Part shown: piece after piece, positions 36,222 through 43,353 of the stretch
Numbering within the stretch: the first letter of the stretch is position 1
How the letters are laid out: each line of letters starts with the position of its first letter
DNA from: Phycisphaerae bacterium
GTDB lineage: Bacteria > Planctomycetota > Phycisphaerae > Sedimentisphaerales > UBA12454
Length of the DNA stretch: 64,000 bases
Assembly (NCBI GenBank): GCA_041652575.1
Contig: JBAZHC010000012.1
Location: forward strand, 44,820 to 108,819
Direction: 5' to 3'
Notes under the pieces: generated by a model
The model's database searches: none
What the model was told of the DNA's origin: nothing
Seen by the model: only the letters and a program-made list of their open reading frames with translations
Program-made: the position numbers and the translations under genes

Positions 36222-36434
36222 TTACAGAAACATATCATCATAATCGTCCATATTTTCCCAGTGCAGTTCATCAGGGTCGTAATTGGAGTTTTCAGAGGGT
36301 TCTGTTTCCGTATTGTACTCGTGCATGTGGTCGAGTATACGATTAGTAACCCTTCTTATTGCTCTTATATTGTCGCAGATTTCTTCCAAAAGCTCGGACT
36401 TCTTTTGCTGGTATGTTTTATCTTCTTGTGTCAT
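36222..36434 (-). CDS. Small acidic hypothetical protein
   Basis: 70 residues, predicted helical in the first half (K-K-S-E-L-L-E-E-I-C-D-N-I-R-A) with a very acidic C-terminus rich in D, E and Y. No known family recognised and no clear ribosome site. It lies just downstream of the integrase remnant on the same strand, so it may be cargo of the former mobile element. Confidence 0.4.
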   Translation of the reverse strand: MTQEDKTYQQKKSELLEEICDNIRAIRRVTNRILDHMHEYNTETEPSENSNYDPDELHWENMDDYDDMFL

Positions 36435-36461
36435 TGTGAAATGATAACGGCATGAAGGTAT

Positions 36462-36740
36462 TTAAAGATAATGGCGAATAAATATATAAAACTGAAAGTA
36501 TATTTTGCAGTTGCAAGTACGCAGGATTATATATACTGTTGTCAATGGCAATTTAGTCATTACTTCGGACTGAATCTTTCTTGCTTGCTCAAGATCGCTT
36601 TCCTGTACTGACAGGTAGTATTTCTTTGTAGTCATGATGTTTGAATGGCCAGCCAAATGCTGAACCGTTTGGATTGTAGCACTAAAAGATATATTACCAT
36701 CAAGAGAACCGCCTTTTGATGAACTAAGTACCTCGGACAA
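36462..36740 (-). pseudogene. Remnant of a tyrosine recombinase (phage-type integrase), C-terminal part
   Basis: The frame preserves the end of a tyrosine recombinase: T-V-Q-H-L-A-G-H-S-N-I-M-T-T-K-K-Y-Y, with the late histidine and the catalytic tyrosine region. The N-terminal domain, the first catalytic arginine and the usual H-x-x-R box upstream are missing. The frame before this piece (up to about 36815) has no integrase similarity, so the gene is truncated and rearranged. A start codon is not evident. It marks an old integrative element next to tRNA-Arg and the IS. Confidence 0.7.
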
Positions 36741-36825
36741 AGCTTTGTAGAAGGAGTTCTTGGTAAGATTGTTGATCCTTGGCTTGATAGTTTTAGTGAG
36801 AATAGAAAAAAAGGCTGGATTTTAT

Positions 36826-37242
36826 ATGAAAATATATACAATCGGTTATGGTGGTAGAAAACCCAGCGAATTCATTGACCTTCTTAAAAAGGTCAATGTG
36901 AGAACCGTTGTTGATGTAAGATTGAGCCCAGAGCGTGCTTTTATGGGAATATACGCTAAAGGCAAAGATCTACACAAAGGTATCCAGGGCTTGCTTGAAC
37001 GTGCAGGCATCCAATACATCTGGGTTCTGGAATTAGGTAACCCTTTCAAGGATGATAAAGACTGGAAGCCGAAATATCAATTGCACCTGGAAGAAAAAGG
37101 AGATATGCTCTGTTCGAAACTGTATGGGTTAAAAACCTCATTTTGCCTTTTATGTTGTGAAAAATACTCTTCGACTTGTCATCGTAAAGTTATTTCCGAA
37201 TATCTGGCAGATAAGGGATATGAAGTTGAGCATTTGGAATAA
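36826..37242 (+). CDS. DUF488 family protein
   Basis: 138-residue cytoplasmic protein with the family start I-Y-T-I-G-Y-G-G-R (residues 3-11), V-D-V-R (about residue 31) and the C-C-E-K ... C-H-R pair of motifs near residues 105-115. The biochemical role of DUF488 is not established. I chose ATG 36826 because it gives the conserved N-terminus. An upstream start would add 22 hydrophobic residues. It is divergent from the integrase remnant and 69 bp before a small zinc ribbon gene. Confidence 0.85.
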   Translation: MKIYTIGYGGRKPSEFIDLLKKVNVRTVVDVRLSPERAFMGIYAKGKDLHKGIQGLLERAGIQYIWVLELGNPFKDDKDWKPKYQLHLEEKGDMLCSKLYGLKTSFCLLCCEKYSSTCHRKVISEYLADKGYEVEHLE

Positions 37243-37311
37243 ATTATGAATATAAAATATTATTGCTGATTGGCATGAAACGGAATTAATAAATTTTTTA
37301 GGAGACTTAAA

Positions 37312-37536
37312 ATGAGTCGAACGTATGTGCATTGTCCAGAATGCAGAAAACGTATGAAAAAATTTAGCAAATATTCTAAAGGATCAAGGGCATTTTACTA
37401 TTGTAAAAACTGCGGCATTCGGAGCACGTATTTATCTGACATAAATGGTTTATCTAAAGAGTGGCCCAAAACCATTTTTAATGAAGCAGTACGTTGTGGA
37501 GCATTTACTAAAGAAGGCAAGCTTATATGGACATGA
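37312..37536 (+). CDS. Small zinc ribbon protein
   Basis: 74 residues with two C-x2-C knuckles (H-C-P-E-C near residues 7-11 and Y-C-K-N-C-G near residues 30-35), which probably bind one zinc. The rest is basic with aromatic residues. Ribosome site AGGAGA lies about 7 nt before the ATG, good support for translation. The function is unknown. It could bind nucleic acid or partner with the DUF488 protein encoded just upstream. Confidence 0.7.
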   Translation: MSRTYVHCPECRKRMKKFSKYSKGSRAFYYCKNCGIRSTYLSDINGLSKEWPKTIFNEAVRCGAFTKEGKLIWT

Positions 37537-37666
37537 CCGCATTATTCGCAGTATCTGGCAGCCTTAACCTTCTTATAAGATGATGGCTCTGGATATGCAG
37601 TTTCTCAAGATCAATGTTTTCTGAATTATTCACCGACGCTCGGGTTGTCAACTCGACAATCGTTGA

Positions 37667-38536
37667 TTATAATATTTTTGTTCTTAACGAAGGTTTCTGG
37701 TTTTGCTCCTGATATTGAGAAGGCGGAATTTGTTCTAACTGTTTAAATAATTTTGAGAAATGAAAGGGGTTTTCAAATCCTAACTGTTGACTGGTTTCCT
37801 GGACACTAAGGCCATTAACCAATAATTGTTTGGCCTTATCAATTCTGATTTGTTTATAAACCTTTGCAGGGGAAATGCCTGTTTCCGTTCTGAAGGTGTG
37901 TGAGAGCGTAGACAGACTGACATTCAATATATCTGCAATTTCAGTCAAAGATATCGGAGAACTTTTATTGTTATCCATTATTTCTCTGGCTTTAGCGATA
38001 AGACTCGAAGTGTGAGAATATGAAATGATAGTATAGCGTATGTAATTTAATACAGAAAACAAGTGACTATTCCATTTCCATACCCAGCCAGCGGGCTGTT
38101 GAAGTATCATTCTGCATACTTCAAACATATCAAACCGGATATTGCCTGGAACAGGTTCCATTGACAAAGCCACAGCATTTTTTGCCAATTCCAAAACAAA
38201 TTTATCTGCCAAAGGCCCCCAAAGCACAAACCAGCATGGATTCCAGACGTCATTTTGAGCAACTTCGTAGAAGGATAGTTCTGGGAACATAGCCAGTAGT
38301 GAACCAGGAGAGTGCAATGCTTTCCCTGTTGGATAGTAATTAACTGCATGACCGGAGATCGTCATTTCAACCGCAAGACTATCGAGATATGGTTTAGGGC
38401 AGGAAATTTTACATCCAGGTTCGATTTCATCAAAACCGACAGCAACTGAGGACAATATCCCATGGAGTGGGTCATCTTTTTTGACAAGGTAATGTCTTTC
38501 TGCAGGTTTAATTTTTGTAACATTATAATTACTCAT
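37667..38536 (-). CDS. AraC-family transcription regulator
   Basis: 289 residues. The N-terminal ~170 residues are a cupin-like sensor region. The last ~100 are an AraC DNA-binding domain (helix-turn-helix around I-A-D-I-L-N-V-S-L-S-T-L and L-G-F-E-N-P-F-H-F-S-K-L-F-K). It is divergent from the 13-gene run that begins at 38691. The duplicated 43-nt element begins 2 bp upstream of its ATG, so the protein probably regulates both its own gene and that run. There is no Shine-Dalgarno sequence before the ATG, which may mean leaderless or weak translation. Confidence 0.9.
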   Translation of the reverse strand: MSNYNVTKIKPAERHYLVKKDDPLHGILSSVAVGFDEIEPGCKISCPKPYLDSLAVEMTISGHAVNYYPTGKALHSPGSLLAMFPELSFYEVAQNDVWNPCWFVLWGPLADKFVLELAKNAVALSMEPVPGNIRFDMFEVCRMILQQPAGWVWKWNSHLFSVLNYIRYTIISYSHTSSLIAKAREIMDNNKSSPISLTEIADILNVSLSTLSHTFRTETGISPAKVYKQIRIDKAKQLLVNGLSVQETSQQLGFENPFHFSKLFKQLEQIPPSQYQEQNQKPSLRTKIL

Positions 38537-38537
38537 A

Positions 38538-38599
38538 ATTGCAAGAAATGATATGCTATTATTGCAGGAAAATCAATGGTTTTTTTGAAAAATTATAAT
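38538..38599. promoter_or_regulatory. 43-nt regulatory element (copy 1) and promoter of the URO-D/GH gene run
   Basis: 38538-38580 holds the direct repeat ATTGCAAGAAA ... ATTGCAGGAAA, 23 bp apart, ending ATCAATGGT. The same 43 nt recur at 51632-51674 with 3 mismatches. A consensus -10 TATAAT follows at 38594-38599, with only a weak -35 (AATCAA, 38571-38576) overlapping the element, as expected for activator-dependent AraC promoters. Confidence 0.6.
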
Positions 38600-38690
38600 A
38601 AACTTTAGTATCAGTATGTACTGATGGAAGTAACGGAAATAATGTTTTCTCGGAAATGAAAGCAAAAAAAGGTATGTAAAGGAGTAGTCT

Positions 38691-39914
38691 ATGTCGAACC
38701 GATATGCCAAGTCTTATGAGATTTTTGAAAAAGCCAAGCAGATAATTCCGGGCGGAGTAACAAAAGCCAGAGTACCTCATGTGCCGGGCAGATACCCCGT
38801 ATATGCTGATAAGGCCGAAGGTGCTTATGTATGGGATGTTGACGGAAATAAGTATATCGACTGGATGTGTGGCTATGGTTGTATTTTGTTAGGCCACAGA
38901 TATAAGCCCGTTGACAATGCCGCAAAGGCTCAGATAGATAAAACCTTTATGACATTTCTTGCCAGCCCTGTTCAGAATACTTTAGCCGAAATGCTTATTG
39001 CAGATATACCTTCGGCGGAAATGGTTCGATTCTGCAAAAGCGGCACAGATGCAACTTCAGGGGCAGTACGAATTGCAAGAATTTACACCGGACGGGACAA
39101 GATAGTCCGATGGGGTTATCACGGCTGGGCAGACTGGGCGGTCTCGAATTTTCATGGTTTTGATGTTGGTGTGCCTCAGGTGGTTCGAGATTTGACACTG
39201 ACATTTGAATATAACAATATAGATTCGCTTCAGAAGGTTTTTGATGCGAATAAGGGTCAGATAGCCTGTCTGATTATGATGCCTTTTGAAACAGAACTGC
39301 CCAAGCCTGGTTTTCTCGAAAAGGCTAAAGAGATTTGCCATAAAAACGGAGCGGTTTTTATTATGGACGAAGTCCGGTCAAGCTACAGAATGGCACTGGG
39401 CGGGGCTCAGGAATATTACAAGGTTACTCCGGATGTAACAGCGCTGAGTAAAAGTATGGCCAATGGTTATTCAATCGGCGGTATCGTTGGAAAGAAAGAG
39501 ATAATGGAAGTTATAACCAAAGGCTTATTTTCCGCCACCTTTTTTGTCAGTACGCTTGAAATGGCGGCGGCAATTGCGACGATAAATATTATTCGGAATG
39601 AACCGGTAATAAAACATATCTGGGATATCGGAGAGAAATTACAGAAGGGCTTAAAAGGAGCAGTTGAAGGTAAGGGTGTAAACGTAAAAGTTGTTGGTGC
39701 ACCACCAATGCCTTTTGTGCAGTTCAATTTAGAAGATAAAGAGCAGAATGAAAAATTTAAAATGGAATTCTATGCAGAAGTTGCTGCAAACGGCGTTTAC
39801 TTCCATCCCAATCATCATTGGTTTGTGAGCTATTCTCATACACAAGAGCATGTGAACAGGACTGTTGAAGTTTGTGAAAAGGCATTAAAGAAAGCGATTT
39901 CAATTTGCTGTTAA
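38691..39914 (+). CDS. Class III PLP-dependent aminotransferase (glutamate-1-semialdehyde aminomutase-like)
   Basis: 407-residue fold-type I PLP enzyme. The cofactor pocket is visible: S-G-T-D-A-T (about residue 117), M-D-E-V-R-S-S-Y-R (about residue 225, with the aspartate that contacts the pyridine nitrogen), and the Schiff-base lysine in L-S-K-S-M-A-N-G (about residue 252). Similarity is to glutamate-1-semialdehyde aminomutase and related aminotransferases. Placement as first gene of a sugar-catabolic run, with no heme genes nearby, argues for an amino-sugar or keto-sugar substrate. AAAGGAG 7 nt before the ATG supports the start. Transcription is probably driven from the AraC-type promoter at 38594. 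Confidence 0.88.
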   Translation: MSNRYAKSYEIFEKAKQIIPGGVTKARVPHVPGRYPVYADKAEGAYVWDVDGNKYIDWMCGYGCILLGHRYKPVDNAAKAQIDKTFMTFLASPVQNTLAEMLIADIPSAEMVRFCKSGTDATSGAVRIARIYTGRDKIVRWGYHGWADWAVSNFHGFDVGVPQVVRDLTLTFEYNNIDSLQKVFDANKGQIACLIMMPFETELPKPGFLEKAKEICHKNGAVFIMDEVRSSYRMALGGAQEYYKVTPDVTALSKSMANGYSIGGIVGKKEIMEVITKGLFSATFFVSTLEMAAAIATINIIRNEPVIKHIWDIGEKLQKGLKGAVEGKGVNVKVVGAPPMPFVQFNLEDKEQNEKFKMEFYAEVAANGVYFHPNHHWFVSYSHTQEHVNRTVEVCEKALKKAISICC

Positions 39915-39931
39915 TTTAAGGTGAAATAATT

Positions 39932-41047
39932 ATGACGTTGACAAAAAAACAAAATTTTCTCATGGCAGTTCGCGGCGAAACTCCAGAACAGGTTCCGGTA
40001 TCTCCATTGATTCATTGGCGATTTTCGGAAAAGCTGCTGGGCAGTTATCACTGGAAAGATACAATCAAAATCCACAAAATGCTGGGGTCCACTTGGTTTC
40101 GCGGTCCTATATCGATAGGGCCAAATTCGGATTATGATGTTCGATGGGGTATGGAAATCAGAGAATTGCCAAATGATGATCCAGGCAAAAATTATGCGAG
40201 AATAATATCAAATTCCAAAGGCACAATAACAGGACGGCATAAAATCGGGTTTGACCCGAAAGACCCGACATTGGGATTTGAATATGAGTATTTTGTTAAG
40301 GACAGAAAAGACTGGGATGTTGTAAGAGAATATTGGCAAAATGAATTGGAAAAAGCTCCTATGCCTGAGCATAATGACATCGACGAGGCAGCAGCTATTT
40401 TGGGCGATGATGGTGTATCAAGCGTTATAATTAATTCTGCTTTCACCCGTTTGTGTCTAATGCGAGGTATGGAAAATATGATGCTCGATATGTATGATAT
40501 TCCATCTGTATTGGAAGAATTGCAGCATCTGTCGATTGAAATGAGAAAGAGAGAGGTGGAATCTTTCCTTCAATCTAAAGGCGAAGTGCTTGTTTATGAT
40601 ATTTGCTGGCTTACAGGGATGGGGGTAAGTCCTGAAATGTTTCGCAAGTGGCTTTTTCCCGAAATGGAGATGATTTGCGATATGGTTCGCAAAGGAGGCA
40701 AATATATAGGTCTCTACACACTCGGGAGAATAAAACACTTTTTGCCTGCGATGATTGAAGCAAAGCCGCATTTCATCGAAACCTTTGAACAAAACGAAGG
40801 AGATATAACCCTTGCAGAAGCAAAACAAAAATATGGAAAACAGATTTGTCTGATGGGTAATTTTAATCCACTTATTTTGCAGGATGGCAGCGTTGAAGAT
40901 TGTATTCGCGAAGCTAAGAGATGTCTTAATGAGGCAATGAGAGGCGGCGGCTATGTTATGGTAACCGGCTGTGAAGTTCCTCCGACCACGCCTGTTGATA
41001 ACCTAAAAGCTATGGTGGATACGGTTGGGAAATTTGGTAAATATTGA
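39932..41047 (+). CDS. URO-D/MtaA superfamily protein 1
   Basis: 371-residue TIM-barrel protein of the uroporphyrinogen decarboxylase superfamily, which also contains corrinoid-dependent methyltransferases (MtaA, MtbA). The C-terminal pattern G-C-E-V-P-P-T-T-P-V-D-N-L (C347) is like that of the methyltransferase branch, where this cysteine binds zinc. The usual H-x-C-G zinc motif is replaced by Y-T-L-G (about residues 262-265), so the metal site is incomplete. It starts 17 bp after the aminotransferase with AAGGTG. It is unlikely to be a true heme enzyme. The substrate is unknown. Confidence 0.82.
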   Translation: MTLTKKQNFLMAVRGETPEQVPVSPLIHWRFSEKLLGSYHWKDTIKIHKMLGSTWFRGPISIGPNSDYDVRWGMEIRELPNDDPGKNYARIISNSKGTITGRHKIGFDPKDPTLGFEYEYFVKDRKDWDVVREYWQNELEKAPMPEHNDIDEAAAILGDDGVSSVIINSAFTRLCLMRGMENMMLDMYDIPSVLEELQHLSIEMRKREVESFLQSKGEVLVYDICWLTGMGVSPEMFRKWLFPEMEMICDMVRKGGKYIGLYTLGRIKHFLPAMIEAKPHFIETFEQNEGDITLAEAKQKYGKQICLMGNFNPLILQDGSVEDCIREAKRCLNEAMRGGGYVMVTGCEVPPTTPVDNLKAMVDTVGKFGKY

Positions 41048-41090
41048 AAATAAATCAGAACTAAGTGCTTATCAGTGCAGGAAAAAATAT

Positions 41091-42137
41091 ATGATTAAGC
41101 TGGCAATAGTCGGAACAGGCAGTATGGCGAATAATCATGCGTTAGCTTTTAAGGCAATCAAAGGGGTTAATTTGGTTGCCTGCTGCGATATTATTGCTGA
41201 TGTCGCAAAACAATTTGCCAAAACTCATAATATCCGGAGCTATTATGCTGATTTCGATAAAATGCTGGATATGGAAAATTTAGACGCAGTTTCCATTGTG
41301 TCAAGCGATAAATTTCATGCCGAATTATCACTCGCTGCAATCAGAAAAGGTTTGCATCTTTTTTGTGAAAAGCCTTTGGCTACAAATCCTGAGGATGCAT
41401 GGAAGATGGCCAAGGTTGCGCAAAAGACGAAGGTCATCAATATGGTGAATTTTGTTTATCGCCGTTTTCCTGCCCTGCAAAAAGCCAGGTCGTTGGTTGA
41501 AAAAGGAACATTGGGCGATATCAGGCATATTGAAGCACATTACCTTCAATCCTGGCTTACAGGGAAACACTGGGGTGATTGGAAAAAAACGCCCGCTTTT
41601 TTGTGGCGTCTGTCAAAAAACTATGATAGTTCCGGTGCGCTCGGCGATATTGGATGTCATATTCTGGATTTTGTAACATTTGTTGCAGGCGATATTAGTA
41701 AAATCTATTGTCAAATCAAAACGTTCGACAAAGGAGTTAAAACTCCTTATAAAGGCTATAGTCTGGATGCTAATGATTCAGCGAACATTCTGGCCGAATT
41801 TGTTAATGGTGCAGCCGGTACAATTAACGTAAGCCGCTGGGCTACCGGGCAGATGGACAGCCTTTTTCTGCAGGTTCACGGCACTAAAGGAGCATTGAAA
41901 ATTGATTCCGACACCGGCGAGGATAAGCTATGGCTGTCCGTAGGGGAAAATATTAATGTGCCTAAATGGGAAGCTGTTGTATGCGGCAAGTGCGCAACCA
42001 ACTACGAGAGATTCATTAAGAGCATTAAAACCGGCAATAATGATGTGCCGGATTTTTCCGTGGGCGCTCGGATTCAGGATTATATAAATGCTTGTTTTAA
42101 AAGTGATGCACAAAAAAAACCTTTAAGTATAAAATAA
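41091..42137 (+). CDS. Gfo/Idh/MocA family oxidoreductase
   Basis: 348-residue NAD(P)-dependent oxidoreductase. It has the nucleotide-binding G-T-G-S-M-A (about residues 8-13), signature C-E-K-P-L-A (about residue 92), and G-D-I-G-C-H-I-L-D-F with the catalytic-site aspartate and histidine (about residue 182). I chose ATG 41091, weakly preceded by CAGGA. An upstream start would overlap the previous gene and add 22 non-family residues. Between two URO-D genes, it probably oxidises the sugar skeleton on which they act. Confidence 0.87.
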   Translation: MIKLAIVGTGSMANNHALAFKAIKGVNLVACCDIIADVAKQFAKTHNIRSYYADFDKMLDMENLDAVSIVSSDKFHAELSLAAIRKGLHLFCEKPLATNPEDAWKMAKVAQKTKVINMVNFVYRRFPALQKARSLVEKGTLGDIRHIEAHYLQSWLTGKHWGDWKKTPAFLWRLSKNYDSSGALGDIGCHILDFVTFVAGDISKIYCQIKTFDKGVKTPYKGYSLDANDSANILAEFVNGAAGTINVSRWATGQMDSLFLQVHGTKGALKIDSDTGEDKLWLSVGENINVPKWEAVVCGKCATNYERFIKSIKTGNNDVPDFSVGARIQDYINACFKSDAQKKPLSIK

Positions 42138-42160
42138 AAGTACAGCCCGAAAAGTGTATT

Positions 42161-43291
42161 ATGACAAATAAGGAAAGATTTATTAAAGCTTTCTCTGGCT
42201 CCGGAGAAATGGATAGAGCCCCATTTGAACCAGGTCTGGATTATGATACTGTAGTCGATTTATCAGGGCTCGATTTCTGGCAGTTCAGCCGGCAAGGTCG
42301 CACGTATCTCAGTGAAGTGATGCATTTGTCTGAAAGATTCGGTTTTGATGTATATCATTATGCCGGCGATATACCTGTTGCTAATCCGGGCCAGAATGTA
42401 GAAATAATCATGAGAGAACTCGATGAGGAAGATTTACGCATTGTTGAAACAAATATATTGACTTCCAAAGGCAAAATCCAGCAGCTTAGAAGATATCCCC
42501 GCTTTGGTCCTGAATACAGCAATGAAAAGTTTGTAAAAAATATTGATAAAGATTGGCCGATTTTTCGAGAATATTTTGGAATGAATTGGCGGATTGGAGA
42601 GAATTTTTATAATGATTATAATAAAGTTGGCAATCAGGGGGTTGTTGGGGTTGTAGTACATTCTCCAATTGATTTTTGGCAGGAATACCGCCACGGCGGA
42701 GTTGAACAGATGTTATTTGATTGTCTTGATTCGGGTAGTATCTTGCGAGAGTTCTGTGAGTATTACTTATATAACTCTGTAGAATATATTAAAAAGGTAA
42801 GCCGATTGGATATTAAACCTGATTTTGTGATGATACACGGTTCGTGCTGTTCTGCAAGTTTGATATCGCCTCCAATTTTTAAAAATTATGTGTTGCCGTA
42901 TTTGCAGGAGATTTCAGCGATTCTTAAAGACGCAGGTATATTAAGTCTTCTGCATATATGCGGCAGAAGTAATGATTGGCTTGATATGATAGCGTATGAT
43001 ACAAATATAAATGTTATAGATGCCCTTGAAAAGTATCCTTATGGCAATGTAGATTTGAGTCGGGTTAAGAAAAAGTATGGCACCAAGCTCTGTCTTAAAG
43101 GTAATGTGGCCGCTATTGTAATGGCAACTGGAACGCGACAAGAGGTTAGAGAAGAAGTCAAGCGTTGCATTGATCAGGCAGCTGAGGGAGGCGGGTTTGT
43201 ACTTGCGGTTGGCGATAGTATTGGCCCGAAAGGCAAACTCGAAAATATTGAAGAGTTTGTAGTGACAGCATTGGAATATGGAAAATACTGA
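42161..43291 (+). CDS. URO-D/MtaA superfamily protein 2
   Basis: 376 residues. It has the zinc-type H265-I-C267-G motif, but the position of the third cysteine ligand reads G-D-S-I-G-P (D352). It is most similar in layout to the MtaA-like branch, with K-L-E-N-I at the C-terminus. It follows the oxidoreductase by 23 bp and precedes GH38. A role in methyl transfer or another reaction on a sugar-derived substrate is inferred from family and place only. Confidence 0.82.
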   Translation: MTNKERFIKAFSGSGEMDRAPFEPGLDYDTVVDLSGLDFWQFSRQGRTYLSEVMHLSERFGFDVYHYAGDIPVANPGQNVEIIMRELDEEDLRIVETNILTSKGKIQQLRRYPRFGPEYSNEKFVKNIDKDWPIFREYFGMNWRIGENFYNDYNKVGNQGVVGVVVHSPIDFWQEYRHGGVEQMLFDCLDSGSILREFCEYYLYNSVEYIKKVSRLDIKPDFVMIHGSCCSASLISPPIFKNYVLPYLQEISAILKDAGILSLLHICGRSNDWLDMIAYDTNINVIDALEKYPYGNVDLSRVKKKYGTKLCLKGNVAAIVMATGTRQEVREEVKRCIDQAAEGGGFVLAVGDSIGPKGKLENIEEFVVTALEYGKY

Positions 43292-43353
43292 AACTCTGAA
43301 ATGGAAAAGATTGGTAAATGAATGTGTTATAATTTAATTTTGGCCAGTGATTT

